Of a stretch of 17,315 nt of DNA, positions 1 through 8,417 are shown in pieces. The notes beneath the pieces were generated by a model that saw only the letters and a list, made by a program, of their open reading frames with translations, had not been told where the DNA came from and did no database searches. The translations under genes and the position numbers were made by a program. The stretch is taken from positions 1 through 17,315 of the forward strand of contig CAKSSH010000035.1 in NCBI GenBank assembly GCA_934488695.1, in the 5' to 3' direction. The stretch's first letter is position 1, and each line of letters begins with the position of its first letter. The DNA is from an uncultured Oscillospiraceae bacterium. Its GTDB lineage: Bacteria; Bacillota; Clostridia; Oscillospirales; Ruminococcaceae.

Positions 1-864
1 TTGATTGAGGCAAACCACGATGTTTGCGCCGTTTTTACCCAGCCGGATAAGCCGGTTGGCCGGCGTCAGACAATGACGTCGCCGCCGGTTAAGGAGCTGG
101 CGATGGAACACGGCTTGCCGGTTTATCAGCCGAACACATTAAAGGATGGAGAAGCGGCAAAAATAATAGCGGCCCTTTCGCCTGACGTTATCGTTGTTGT
201 GGCTTACGGCAAATTGATCCCGAAGGAAATACTGACACTGGCACCATACGGTTGTATTAATGTGCACGGCTCTGTTTTGCCGCAATACCGCGGTGCCGCT
301 CCGATCCAGTGGTCGGTCATCCGCGGAGAACGCTTCGGCGGAGTCAGTACTATGCGCCTTGATGAGGGAATGGACACCGGGCCGGTTTTGCTTTGTGAGA
401 AAACCGAAATTCTGCCGAATGAAACGGCAGGGGAATTGTATGCGCGCCTTTCTCCGATTGGCGCACAGCTGCTGCTCAGAACACTGGACGGACTTGTTGA
501 CGGCACGGTTTCGGAGCATCCGCAGCAGCAAGCTTTGGCAAGCTATGCCCCCATGCTTTCTAAAGAAATGGCACGGTTGGATTTTACAAAAGACGCCGAA
601 AGTCTTTGCCATCTGATTGCAGGACTCAATCCATGGCCGGTCGCCTTTGCGTTTTTTGAGGGCAAGCGGCTGAAGGTTTATCGCGCCCGCCTCTGTGAGG
701 GGGACGGCGAGCCGGGACAACTGCTTTCCGACAAACGGTTAACGGTTGCCTGCACGACGGGCGCATTGGAGTTGCTGGAGGTTGCATTAGAGGGATCGCG
801 CACCTGCAGCGGTGAAGAATTTGCCCGCGGTCACCGGGGACTTCTCGGTTTAAAACTTTCGTAA
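1..864 (+). CDS. fmt: Methionyl-tRNA formyltransferase, 5' end missing
   Basis: Fmt transfers a formyl group from 10-formyl-tetrahydrofolate to initiator Met-tRNA in the cytoplasm. The reading frame is open to base 1. The first codon (TTG) is probably an internal Leu, because the protein begins at LIEANHDVCAVFTQPDKPVG, which in the family follows a Rossmann-type first strand (MGTPDFA-like). Roughly 20 residues are therefore missing upstream. Visible signatures are the catalytic-loop region NVHGSVLPQYRGAAPIQW (about 262-315), the segment DEGMDTGPVL (about 361-390), and the C-terminal tRNA-binding domain (about 600-860). About 287 residues remain of the usual 310 or so. The gene lies 12 bases before the peptidase gene and probably heads or sits inside the operon that runs to rlmN. 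Function is secure; only the start is absent. Confidence 0.95.
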   Translation: MIEANHDVCAVFTQPDKPVGRRQTMTSPPVKELAMEHGLPVYQPNTLKDGEAAKIIAALSPDVIVVVAYGKLIPKEILTLAPYGCINVHGSVLPQYRGAAPIQWSVIRGERFGGVSTMRLDEGMDTGPVLLCEKTEILPNETAGELYARLSPIGAQLLLRTLDGLVDGTVSEHPQQQALASYAPMLSKEMARLDFTKDAESLCHLIAGLNPWPVAFAFFEGKRLKVYRARLCEGDGEPGQLLSDKRLTVACTTGALELLEVALEGSRTCSGEEFARGHRGLLGLKLS

Positions 865-876
865 AGGAGTGTATTT

Positions 877-1569
877 ATGCCGTTTTTTTACATGGATTAT
901 TGGTATTTGATTTTAGTGGTTCCGACTCTGATTATCGCAGTGATTGCGCAGATAAGAGTCAGCTCCGCTTTTCGGACCTATCAAATGTACGAGAGCCGTA
1001 TCGGGTTGACAGCTGCCGAGGTAACGCGAAAAATTTTGGATCAAAACGGTCTGTTTTCGGTTCGAGTTGAGCGTGTCAGCGGGCACTTAACCGACCATTT
1101 TGACCCTCGTAACGGGGTGATTCGGTTGTCAGACTCGGTGTATTCGAGCCGCTCTATCGCGGCAATCGGTGTTGCGGCTCATGAAGCGGGTCACGCGGTG
1201 CAGCACGCACAGCATTATGCCCCTATCGTGGTGCGCAATCGTTTGGTGCCGGTGGCGAATCTCGGCTGTAACTTGGCACCGATGCTCATCGTTTTTGGGC
1301 TGCTGTTTTCCATGCAGCCGCTGGTCCTTGTCGGAGTGGTGCTGTATAGCAGCATTGCCGTTTTCCAGTTGGTGACATTGCCGGTGGAATTTAATGCCAG
1401 CGGACGCGCCCTTAAAACGTTGTCCCAGCTGCAGGTGCTGGACGCCGAGGAGCTGAGCGGCGCCCGTCAGGTGCTTTCGGCTGCGGCTATGACCTATGTA
1501 GCCGCACTGCTGACAACGCTGGCCAACTTATTGCGCTTCATTATGATTTCGCGAAGGAATGACGATTAA
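877..1569 (+). CDS. Membrane-embedded neutral zinc metallopeptidase (YugP type)
   Basis: This 230-residue protein belongs to the membrane zinc metallopeptidase family typified by Bacillus YugP (Pfam Zn_peptidase_2). The zinc motif HEAGH is at residues 102-106, in the context AAHEAGHAVQHA. A later glutamate in LPVEFNASGRAL is a plausible third zinc ligand. Hydrophobic segments lie at about residues 8-27, 125-165 (probably two helices) and 203-222, so it should sit in the cytoplasmic membrane. The start follows a good SD (AAAGGAG, about 864-870) at normal spacing. It lies between fmt and rsmB, a placement common in Clostridia, and its stop TAA directly abuts the rsmB ATG. The physiological substrate is unknown; a quality-control role is only inference. 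Confidence 0.9.
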   Translation: MPFFYMDYWYLILVVPTLIIAVIAQIRVSSAFRTYQMYESRIGLTAAEVTRKILDQNGLFSVRVERVSGHLTDHFDPRNGVIRLSDSVYSSRSIAAIGVAAHEAGHAVQHAQHYAPIVVRNRLVPVANLGCNLAPMLIVFGLLFSMQPLVLVGVVLYSSIAVFQLVTLPVEFNASGRALKTLSQLQVLDAEELSGARQVLSAAAMTYVAALLTTLANLLRFIMISRRNDD

Positions 1570-2862
1570 ATGACCGGACGACGGCTTTGTCTGACAGCGC
1601 TGCTGCGCATGGAACGCGACGGGGCATATTCCAATCTTGTGTTAAATGCGCTGTTGTCGCAATATTCGCTTTCCCGAGAGGAACGAGCTCTTTTTACCCG
1701 ACTTTTTTACGGAGTGCTGGAAAAAAAGAGACTGCTGGATTTTCAGCTGGAACAGCTCAGCAGTCGTCCGCTTTGCAAGCTGGATGACGAGGTGCGTTGT
1801 ATTCTGGAAATGGGCTTGTATCAGTTGTGCTTTTTGGATGCGGTCCCGGATCGTGCGGCAGTTGATGAAAGCGTCCGGCTGTGCGATTTTGCACATAAAA
1901 AATCGGCTGCAGGGTTTGTTAATGCACTGCTCAGAAGCTTTATCCGCGCCGGGAAAAAGCTTGCCTCCGCGCAGAATCCGGCCGTGGAGCTTTCGGTCGA
2001 TGATAGCATTTGGCAGCTTCTGTCCCGGCAGTACGGCACAGAACAGGCACGTGCAATGCTGACAGTGCAGAGCACACCACAGCTGTATTTGCGTCACAAT
2101 CCGGAAAAAGGGAGCATGCAGCAGCTTTTGTCGGCTCTGGAGGCGTTCGGCGTTATGGCAGACAGCTGTGCAGAGCTGCCCGGCTGTGTACGGGTGTCCG
2201 GCAATTTGCCAATCGGCCTGCCTTGCTTTGAGCAGGGATTGTTCTATGTTCAGGATCTTTCGTCTCAGTACTGCTGCGCTGCCTTGGAGGCGGCCGGCGC
2301 TCAGCGGATTTTAGACCTTTGCGCTGCGCCCGGCGGCAAAAGCTTTACTCTGGCGCTGACGGCCGGTGCACAAACCCCGGTCGTTTCCTGTGATATAAAT
2401 GCGGGACGGGCCCGGCTGATTTCGGACGGAGCAGCCCGCTTGGGGATTACCAATATTACGCCTACGGTACAGGATGGAACGGTATTCAATCCCGCTCTCG
2501 GACTTTTTGACCGTGTTTTGTGTGACGCACCCTGTTCGGGTCTCGGCGTACTTGCGAAAAAACCGGAAATTCGGTATAAAAACATCAAGGAAGATGCGCT
2601 TTTTCCTCTGCAAAGCACCCTGCTTGCACAGGCTGCGCGCTATTGTGCGCCGAACGGACTGCTGGTCTATTCGACGTGCACCGTCAATCGCTGTGAAAAT
2701 GAGCAGGTGGTTGAGGATTTTTTGCAGAAGCATCCGGAATTTTCACAACATCCGCTTTGTTTTTCGCCCGATTGCTTTTGTCGGACCTTTTTGCCCGGCA
2801 AAGATGAGGGGGACGGTTTTTTTGTAGCAGCTTTTCAAAAACAGGGAGGAGAGCAACGATGA
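1570..2862 (+). CDS. rsmB: 16S rRNA (cytosine(967)-C(5))-methyltransferase
   Basis: RsmB methylates C967 of 16S rRNA using S-adenosylmethionine. The 430-residue length is typical. Residues about 1-130 form a NusB-like RNA-binding domain, and the C-terminal half is a Rossmann methyltransferase. The SAM-binding motif DLCAAPGGKSF starts at Asp249. The motif IV cysteine is Cys322 in DAPCSGLGVLAKKPE, and the catalytic nucleophile is Cys370 in YSTCTVNRCENE. These two cysteines are the hallmark of m5C RNA methyltransferases. The ATG directly follows the previous stop (TAA-ATG), and an SD-like GAAGGAA lies about 12 bases upstream, so translational coupling is likely. The 3' end overlaps rlmN by four bases (ATGA). 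Confidence 0.95.
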   Translation: MTGRRLCLTALLRMERDGAYSNLVLNALLSQYSLSREERALFTRLFYGVLEKKRLLDFQLEQLSSRPLCKLDDEVRCILEMGLYQLCFLDAVPDRAAVDESVRLCDFAHKKSAAGFVNALLRSFIRAGKKLASAQNPAVELSVDDSIWQLLSRQYGTEQARAMLTVQSTPQLYLRHNPEKGSMQQLLSALEAFGVMADSCAELPGCVRVSGNLPIGLPCFEQGLFYVQDLSSQYCCAALEAAGAQRILDLCAAPGGKSFTLALTAGAQTPVVSCDINAGRARLISDGAARLGITNITPTVQDGTVFNPALGLFDRVLCDAPCSGLGVLAKKPEIRYKNIKEDALFPLQSTLLAQAARYCAPNGLLVYSTCTVNRCENEQVVEDFLQKHPEFSQHPLCFSPDCFCRTFLPGKDEGDGFFVAAFQKQGGEQR

Positions 2863-3896
2863 CTGAGATCAGCTCCATGACCCTACAGGAATTGACCGAG
2901 GAGATTCATGCGCTGGGCTTGCCGGATTTTCGGGCAAGGCAGATTTATCAGTGGCTGCATTGTAAACAGGCGGCCGACTTTTCGGAAATGACCAATCTTG
3001 ATAAGGCACTGCGCCAAACCCTTGCGCAGCAGTATACCGTCGCATTTCCGAAAATAGCGCGAAAGCTGACTTCAAAAATTGACGGCACCGTTAAATATCT
3101 TTTTGAGTTTGCCGATGGTCAGTGCGTTGAATCGGTTCTGATGCGCTATCATTACGGACTGAGCATTTGTGTTTCAACACAGGCAGGCTGTGCAATGGGC
3201 TGCCGTTTTTGCGCCTCTACCAAAAACGGCAAGGTGCGGGATCTGACCGCCGGGGAAATCCTCGGTCAGGTTTATGCGGCTGCCCGCGATTGCGGGGAAC
3301 GTATTTCTCATGTGGTGCTGATGGGAATTGGGGAACCGCTTGACAATTTTGACGCTGTCGTGCGATTCTTGCAGATGATTTCGGATGAAAACGGACTGCA
3401 TATCGGGCAGCGAAATCTTTCGTTATCCACCTGTGGCATTGTCCCGAATATCAACCGCTTGGCGGAGCTTGAGCTTCAAATTACGCTGTCGGTATCTCTG
3501 CACGCACCGAATGACCGGCTGCGCAGCAGCATGATGCCGATCAATCGGCGCTATCCCATTGCTCAGCTGATTCCGGCTTGTCGGGCATACGCAGAAAAAA
3601 CCGGCCGTCGGATTTCCTTTGAATATGCCATGGTGCAGGATGTTAATGACACGCCCGCCTGCGCCGAGGAGCTTTGCGCTCTTTTGCGGGGCATGCTTTG
3701 TCACTTGAATTTAATTCCCGTCAATTCCATCCGGGAGGGCGGTTTTGAAAAAAGCGAGGATCGTCGGATTCAGGCGTTTGTTCGGGCAGTGGAAGCTCAC
3801 CATATTCCGGTAACGGTCCGCCGGCGTCTCGGGGCGGATATCAATGCTGCTTGCGGACAGCTGCGCCGAGAGGGGAAAATGGCGGATAAAACTTGA
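2859..3896 (+). CDS. rlmN: Dual-specificity 23S rRNA/tRNA adenine-C2 methyltransferase (radical SAM)
   Basis: RlmN installs 2-methyladenosine at A2503 of 23S rRNA and A37 of some tRNAs. The protein has 345 residues, a normal length. The radical-SAM cluster motif CxxxCxxC is Cys111, Cys115 and Cys118 (CAMGCRFC). The GEP motif appears as LMGIGEPLDNFD. The second catalytic cysteine, which carries the methyl-transfer chemistry, is Cys332 in ADINAACGQLR near the C terminus. The start ATG overlaps the rsmB stop, and an SD (GGGAGGAG, about 2844-2851) lies within the end of rsmB. The stop codon TGA at 3894-3896 is buried in the -35 box of the next promoter. RlmN in other bacteria affects sensitivity to ribosome-targeting antibiotics and is distinct from the resistance enzyme Cfr; the GEP context here fits RlmN. 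Confidence 0.96.
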   Translation: MTEISSMTLQELTEEIHALGLPDFRARQIYQWLHCKQAADFSEMTNLDKALRQTLAQQYTVAFPKIARKLTSKIDGTVKYLFEFADGQCVESVLMRYHYGLSICVSTQAGCAMGCRFCASTKNGKVRDLTAGEILGQVYAAARDCGERISHVVLMGIGEPLDNFDAVVRFLQMISDENGLHIGQRNLSLSTCGIVPNINRLAELELQITLSVSLHAPNDRLRSSMMPINRRYPIAQLIPACRAYAEKTGRRISFEYAMVQDVNDTPACAEELCALLRGMLCHLNLIPVNSIREGGFEKSEDRRIQAFVRAVEAHHIPVTVRRRLGADINAACGQLRREGKMADKT

Positions 3897-3922
3897 CAAA
3901 CCGGGCCTTAAAGTGGTAAAAT
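3893..3922 (+). promoter_or_regulatory. Sigma-A promoter for the phosphatase/kinase pair
   Basis: The -35 box TTGACA is at 3893-3898 and the -10 box TAAAAT at 3917-3922, separated by 18 bases. The predicted transcription start is near 3929. The -35 box contains the rlmN stop codon. This promoter gives stp and prkC an independent transcript and argues against the upstream TTG (3927) as the stp start. Confidence 0.75.
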
Positions 3923-3959
3923 CTGTTTGTATATTTGTTTGTCGGAAGGAGGGGGCTGC

Positions 3960-4685
3960 GTGAGGGCTTACGGTAAAACCGACATCGGAAAAGTCCGCGA
4001 ATCCAATCAGGATTGCTTTGTGCTGTCAACGGACGGCGCTTTACCGGTCTGGGCTGTGGTTTGTGACGGTATGGGCGGCGTCAGCGGCGGATATTATGCC
4101 AGCAGTACGGCAGCTGCTTCCTTTACTCATAGTATGGAGGCTTCGTTCGAGGGGCTCAAGCCGCGTCAGATCGAAAATCTGCTTCGTGAAGCTATTTCCG
4201 TTGCCAATACCGGTGTTTATGAAGCTGCCTGTGCGCAGAGTGATTTAACCGGGATGGGAACAACCCTGGTGGCGGCGCTGGTTTTGGATGAAACGGCTTA
4301 TGTGGCTCATGTGGGTGACAGTCGTGCCTATCTTATCGGGAAGGACGGCGCCCGCCGGTTGACGGTGGATCATTCGGTCGTTCAGCAGTTGGTTCAAATC
4401 GGTCAGATCACGGAAGACGAGGCTCGCGTTCATCCCGAAAAGCATATGATTACCCGCGCTGTCGGTGTTAAGGAATCGGTGGATGCGGACGTACATTCGT
4501 TCCGGTTGAAAAAAGGTGACCGGCTGCTGCTTTGTACGGATGGGCTTACGAACTTTATTTCGGATGACGAGCTGGCCGCTTTGGCAGCAGAACACCCCGA
4601 AGCCGAAGAGGCGGTTGCTGCGCTTATTGAAACAGCGCTGCAGCGGGGCGGCAGCGATAACATTACCGCAGTTATTTTACAGTAA
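3960..4685 (+). CDS. stp: PP2C-type Ser/Thr phosphatase (Stp/PrpC), GTG start
   Basis: This metal-dependent PPM/PP2C phosphatase removes phosphate from targets of the neighbouring PrkC kinase and from the kinase itself. I chose GTG at 3960 as the start. It lies 7 bases after a strong SD, AAGGAGG (3946-3952), and gives the usual family N terminus MRAYGKTDIGKVRESNQDCF. The longer TTG form from 3927 would place the SD inside the gene and sit at the predicted transcription start. The product is 241 residues. Metal and catalytic motifs are all present: ESNQD, VCDGMGG (Asp36 as metal ligand), GMGTTL, HVGDSRAYLI, CTDGL and GGSDNITAV. It ends 24 bases before prkC. Cytoplasmic, no signal peptide. Confidence 0.95.
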   Translation: MRAYGKTDIGKVRESNQDCFVLSTDGALPVWAVVCDGMGGVSGGYYASSTAAASFTHSMEASFEGLKPRQIENLLREAISVANTGVYEAACAQSDLTGMGTTLVAALVLDETAYVAHVGDSRAYLIGKDGARRLTVDHSVVQQLVQIGQITEDEARVHPEKHMITRAVGVKESVDADVHSFRLKKGDRLLLCTDGLTNFISDDELAALAAEHPEAEEAVAALIETALQRGGSDNITAVILQ

Positions 4686-4709
4686 CAGATTGGCAGGAGT
4701 GAATCGAGT

Positions 4710-6722
4710 ATGAATAAATACATCGGCGTAAGGCTGGCCGGGCGTTATGAGATTCTGGAGCAGATCGGAATCGGCGGCATGGCCAATGTTTACAAAGCCA
4801 GAGATTTGATTGACGATATTATTGTCGCAGTCAAAATTTTAAAGGACGAGTATGTCCAAAGCGAAGAATTTTTGCGCCGTTTCCGCAATGAGGCTAAAGC
4901 TATTGCCGGACTTTCGCACCCGAATATTGTCAAGGTTTACGATGTTATTTATCATGAGGATGTTCCCGCCATTATTATGGAATATATTGACGGGATTACG
5001 CTGAAAGAGTATATTGAGCGCGAGGGCGTGCTGAAGTGGAAAGAGGCATTGCATTACGTCGTGCAGATTTTGCGCGCCTTGCAGCATGCGCACGATAAGG
5101 GAATTGTGCATCGGGATATCAAGCCGCAGAATATTATGCTGCTGATGGACGGCACTATCAAGGTGATGGATTTCGGGATTGCCCGCTTTGCTCGGTTTGA
5201 AACCAAAACGATTTCCGGCAAGGTTATCGGGTCGGTGCATTACATCAGCCCGGAGCAGGCCTGTGGTGACGCGACAGATCAAAAGACGGATATTTATTCG
5301 GTCGGCGTTATGTTGTTTGAGATGCTGACGGGTCGGTTGCCCTTTGAGGCAGACGCGGCAGTGTCTGTGGCCATGATGCAGGTCAGCAAGGCGCCGATGC
5401 GCCCCAGAGAAATCAATGACACCATCCCGGAGGGTCTGGAAGAGATCATCCTGAAAGCAATGCAGAAGGATACGCACCAGCGTTATCAAAGCGCTGCAGA
5501 AATGCTGCGGGATATTGACGAATTTAAGAAAAATCCCAGTATTCAGTTTGCTTACAAATATCTGCCGGGGGACGATACGCCCACCCGCCATTTTGACGCG
5601 GTAAGTGCCGAGGCTAAGGAAGAAGTGCAGGAAGAGCCCGGCGAGAAAAAGCCGCCGATGCTGCCGATTTTGCTCGGTGTGACGGCAACAGTCGTGCTGG
5701 CGGTGATCGTTTTTATTATTTTGGCTTTTACCAAATCCGGCTTTTTCCGTTCGACCAAGTCGACTACGGTGCCCAATGTGGTAGGCATGAGTATCACCGA
5801 AGCGATGGAAAAGTATAAGGAATTTGATTTCAGCGGGTATGAAACAGCCTACAGTGATGATTACCCGGAGGGTGTGATCTTCAAGCAGACCGAAAAGGCA
5901 GATAAACAGACCAAAAATTATAAGATGACGGTTTGGGTCAGCCTGGGTGCGAAGAAGGCGGAAATTCCCGATGTGACCGAGTATGAGGTCAGCGCCGCCA
6001 TCGATGCGCTCAAAAAAGCCGGATTCACCGAATGGACCGAGATTCCGGAGGAGAGTAGCGCGGTAGCAAAGGGTCTTGTGATTCGGACCGATCCCAAGCG
6101 CGGTGATGAGGCACCGCTGTCTTCAACCATTCAGATTTATTACGCTGTGGAAAAACTCGAAAAGGTGCAGGTGCCCGATGTGCTGGACATGGAGGTTTCT
6201 GCTGCAACGCAGCTTCTGCAGGCAAAGGGGCTGAAGGTGAATGCGCCGGTAACGGTCCCGTCCACTAAGCCGGCCGGAACAGTCATTTATCAGGATATTG
6301 ACGGAAGCACTTGGGTAGATCAGGGAACGGCTATCACCTTGAAAGTCAGCTCCGGAGAGGCACAAAAGACGACCTATAAAATGGATATTAAAATTCCGAA
6401 TTTCTACACCGGAGAAATTGAATTGAAAGCAACGTTGGATGGTGAAACGGTTAAGTCCACGAAGCTTTACGCCAGCGATGTGGATAAATGGAGCCTTTCG
6501 CTGACCGGCACCGGCGTGCGCAAGCTGGTCATCCGGATCGATGGCAAGGTGTATCGGGCTTATAACGTGGACTTTGATGCGCAATCCAATCATCTGCTGC
6601 AGGATAATACCGAAAGCTTAAAAGCGGAACACACGCAGGCCAGCACCAGCTCGTCTAAAACCAGTAGCCATTCCGGCAGCACGTCCGGTACGAGCGGCGG
6701 AAGTTCTTCCAATGCGCGATAA
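4710..6722 (+). CDS. prkC: PASTA-domain Ser/Thr protein kinase (PrkC/Stk)
   Basis: PrkC is a single-pass membrane kinase whose extracellular PASTA repeats bind muropeptides or lipid II and control growth, cell wall homeostasis and spore germination in Firmicutes. The 670-residue protein has a Hanks-type kinase domain at about 12-275. It shows a glycine-rich loop (GIGGMANVY, 20-28), ATP-binding Lys42, the catalytic loop HRDIKPQN (His134-Arg135-Asp136), DFG at 154-156 and an activation-loop end GSVHYISPEQA. A transmembrane helix spans about 317-341. Three PASTA repeats follow, beginning near residues 353, 420 and 490 (VPNVVGM, IPDVTEY, VPDVLDM). After these come a beta-rich segment of about 80 residues (about 560-640) and a Ser/Thr-rich tail. 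SD GGCAGGAG precedes the ATG. It is cotranscribed with stp and ends at a strong terminator. Confidence 0.96.
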   Translation: MNKYIGVRLAGRYEILEQIGIGGMANVYKARDLIDDIIVAVKILKDEYVQSEEFLRRFRNEAKAIAGLSHPNIVKVYDVIYHEDVPAIIMEYIDGITLKEYIEREGVLKWKEALHYVVQILRALQHAHDKGIVHRDIKPQNIMLLMDGTIKVMDFGIARFARFETKTISGKVIGSVHYISPEQACGDATDQKTDIYSVGVMLFEMLTGRLPFEADAAVSVAMMQVSKAPMRPREINDTIPEGLEEIILKAMQKDTHQRYQSAAEMLRDIDEFKKNPSIQFAYKYLPGDDTPTRHFDAVSAEAKEEVQEEPGEKKPPMLPILLGVTATVVLAVIVFIILAFTKSGFFRSTKSTTVPNVVGMSITEAMEKYKEFDFSGYETAYSDDYPEGVIFKQTEKADKQTKNYKMTVWVSLGAKKAEIPDVTEYEVSAAIDALKKAGFTEWTEIPEESSAVAKGLVIRTDPKRGDEAPLSSTIQIYYAVEKLEKVQVPDVLDMEVSAATQLLQAKGLKVNAPVTVPSTKPAGTVIYQDIDGSTWVDQGTAITLKVSSGEAQKTTYKMDIKIPNFYTGEIELKATLDGETVKSTKLYASDVDKWSLSLTGTGVRKLVIRIDGKVYRAYNVDFDAQSNHLLQDNTESLKAEHTQASTSSSKTSSHSGSTSGTSGGSSSNAR

Positions 6723-6726
6723 TCGA

Positions 6727-6756
6727 AGCGGCGATAGCGTTCTATCGCCGCTTTTT
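6727..6756 (+). terminator. Rho-independent terminator after prkC
   Basis: A perfect 11-bp stem AGCGGCGATAG (6727-6737) / CTATCGCCGCT (6742-6752) with a CGTT loop is followed by T's to 6756. A second, weaker hairpin, CGCT/AGCG at 6763-6773 with T's at 6775-6779, follows it. Both read in the plus direction and separate prkC from rsgA. I see no convincing sigma-A promoter between them and rsgA. Confidence 0.88.
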
Positions 6757-6812
6757 GCACAACGCTTAAAGCGGTTTTTCACTGCGGATAAAAAATGCTT
6801 GTGAGGAACGTT

Positions 6813-7718
6813 ATGAAAGAAATGCAGGGAAAAATTCTTAAAGGGATCGGCGGATTTTATTATGTAGAAACGCCGGCAGGTTGTATTGAATGTCGAGCGA
6901 GAGGCGTGTTTCGCAATCGCGGAGAGACGCCGATGGTCGGCGATGAGGTGCGAATCTGTTTGGATGAGCAGACCGGAAAAGGCGTTCTTGAAGAGCTTTA
7001 TCCTCGAAAAAACTTTCTGCAACGCCCCGGTGTTTGTAATGTGGATTGCCTTTACATTGTTGTGTCGACCATCGACCCTGCGCCGAATTTATTGAACATT
7101 GATAAGCTGACGGCACTTGCGGTTCATCGCAACATTGAACCTTGTATTATTATCAGCAAAACCGATTTGAAGGAAAATAAAGCGCTGTATAACCTGTATG
7201 TTGACGCTGGGTTTACGGTATTTGAAATCGGATTTCATCAACAAAACATTGAGCCGTTGCGGCAAAGCCTTGCCGGAAAGGTTTCCGCCTTTACAGGAAA
7301 CTCCGGTGTCGGCAAATCGACCTTAATCAATCGGTTGCTGCCCCAGCTTCAGCTTGAGACCGGGGAAATCTCCAAAAAGCTTTCCCGGGGTCGGCACACT
7401 ACGCGACATATTGAGCTTTTTCCGCTGCCCGGCGGTGGATACCTTGCTGACACACCCGGATTTTCCAGCATAGATTTTGAAGACGGTGTCGTCATTGAAA
7501 AGCAGGCTGTTATAGACTGTTTTCCGGATTTTGTCCCGTTTCTGAATCGCTGTCGCTTTCCGGACTGCCGTCACATCGGCGAGCGCGACTGCGGCATAAA
7601 ACAGGCAGTCAGTCAGGGGAAAATTGCGTCTTCCAGATATGAGAGCTACTGCGTTTTGTATCGGGAGGCGGAAAAGATCAAGGACTGGGAAAAAGGAACA
7701 AAAAAGGGGAATGGGTGA
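6813..7718 (+). CDS. rsgA: Ribosome small subunit-dependent GTPase A
   Basis: RsgA is the circularly permuted GTPase that checks late 30S subunit maturation. I chose ATG 6813, which lies behind GAGGAA (6803-6808) and gives MKEMQGKILKGIGGFYYVE, the family-like N terminus, rather than ATG 6795; ATG 6822 is a further possibility. The product is 301 residues. An N-terminal OB fold spans about 1-70. The GTPase motifs occur in permuted order: G4 (SKTDLKE), G1 (GNSGVGKS, 162-169), G2 (GRHTTRH), then G3 (DTPG). A C-terminal zinc site is formed by Cys247, Cys252, His254 and Cys260. The stop overlaps the thiN start by one base. In Bacillus, rsgA is followed by rpe, which is absent here. Confidence 0.96.
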   Translation: MKEMQGKILKGIGGFYYVETPAGCIECRARGVFRNRGETPMVGDEVRICLDEQTGKGVLEELYPRKNFLQRPGVCNVDCLYIVVSTIDPAPNLLNIDKLTALAVHRNIEPCIIISKTDLKENKALYNLYVDAGFTVFEIGFHQQNIEPLRQSLAGKVSAFTGNSGVGKSTLINRLLPQLQLETGEISKKLSRGRHTTRHIELFPLPGGGYLADTPGFSSIDFEDGVVIEKQAVIDCFPDFVPFLNRCRFPDCRHIGERDCGIKQAVSQGKIASSRYESYCVLYREAEKIKDWEKGTKKGNG

Positions 7719-8365
7719 TGAAACGCTGCGTGATTTTCGGCGCTGCGCCGAACGCGGATGTTTGCGGGGTACAGGTGGATCCCGGGGCGCTTGTTTTGTG
7801 CGCGGATGGTGGCCTGTATTTGGCGCGGCAATTAGGCCTGACGCCGGATCTTTTGCTGGGCGATTTTGATTCCTGCCCTCCGGCTCTTGCAAACGGGCTG
7901 CCGCACGTTACTTTCCCCGTGAGAAAGGATGATACCGATTTAATGTTGGCAGTCCGTTATGGGATTCAGGCGGGCTGCCAGGATTTCACCATATACGGGG
8001 CGCTGGGCGGTCGGCTGGACCACACACTGGCGGCAATCAGCGTGCTCGGCTTTTTGTTGGATCGTGGGCTTTCCGGGAGGCTTGTAAACGGGAAAACCTG
8101 TGTGCAGCTGCTGGGCTGTGGCGAACATCGGCTTTCCTCGACCGGCGGTTACCTGTCCCTGTTTCCCTTTGGCTGCGATCAGGTGTCCGTATTGCTTTCG
8201 GGCACAACATATGACGGATCAGTTCAGCTGACCGCGTCCTTCCCGTTGGGCGTCAGCAATGAGTTTGCGGCCAAAACCGCCCGAATTACGGTGCTTCCCG
8301 GCGAGGGAGAATGCCGGGTACTGGCTGTCATTTGTGAAAAGGATACGCCGAAAACCCCGGCGTGA
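7718..8365 (+). CDS. thiN: Thiamine diphosphokinase
   Basis: ThiN uses ATP to pyrophosphorylate thiamine to thiamine diphosphate. The 215-residue product carries family signatures: CADGGLYLARQLGLTPDLLL followed by GDFDS (substrate/metal region), the conserved KDDTDLMLAV and the GALGGRLDHTLA loop. The C-terminal half is the beta-rich thiamin-binding domain. ATG 7718 lies 8 bases after AGGGG (7705-7709). The in-frame GTG at 7715 is 5 bases after it and cannot be excluded. The TGA of rsgA shares base 7718, so the two genes are probably translationally coupled. The context rsgA-thiN-spoVM matches the Bacillus order rsgA-rpe-thiN-spoVM with rpe missing. Confidence 0.94.
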   Translation: MKRCVIFGAAPNADVCGVQVDPGALVLCADGGLYLARQLGLTPDLLLGDFDSCPPALANGLPHVTFPVRKDDTDLMLAVRYGIQAGCQDFTIYGALGGRLDHTLAAISVLGFLLDRGLSGRLVNGKTCVQLLGCGEHRLSSTGGYLSLFPFGCDQVSVLLSGTTYDGSVQLTASFPLGVSNEFAAKTARITVLPGEGECRVLAVICEKDTPKTPA

Positions 8366-8390
8366 AAAAATCGGGATTCCTGTTTTTTCT
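8345..8390 (+). terminator. Possible weak terminator at the end of thiN
   Basis: ACGCCG (8345-8350) pairs with CGGCGT (8358-8363) around a 7-base loop at the very end of thiN. It is followed by A6, a short interrupted palindrome and a T6 run ending near 8389. The T-run is too far from the GC stem for a textbook terminator, so the call is tentative. Confidence 0.3.
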
Positions 8391-8417
8391 AAAGGAACCA
8401 AAAAATGTCGCTCCGCG

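Noticed and set aside
139..720. Long minus-strand frame opposite fmt, and similar antisense frames opposite rsmB, prkC and thrS
   Set aside because: All lie opposite clearly conserved genes, lack SD sequences and have no recognisable protein motifs.
3927..3959. TTG start for the PP2C phosphatase
   Set aside because: It has no SD, lies at the predicted transcription start and adds residues absent from the family; GTG 3960 has an ideal SD.
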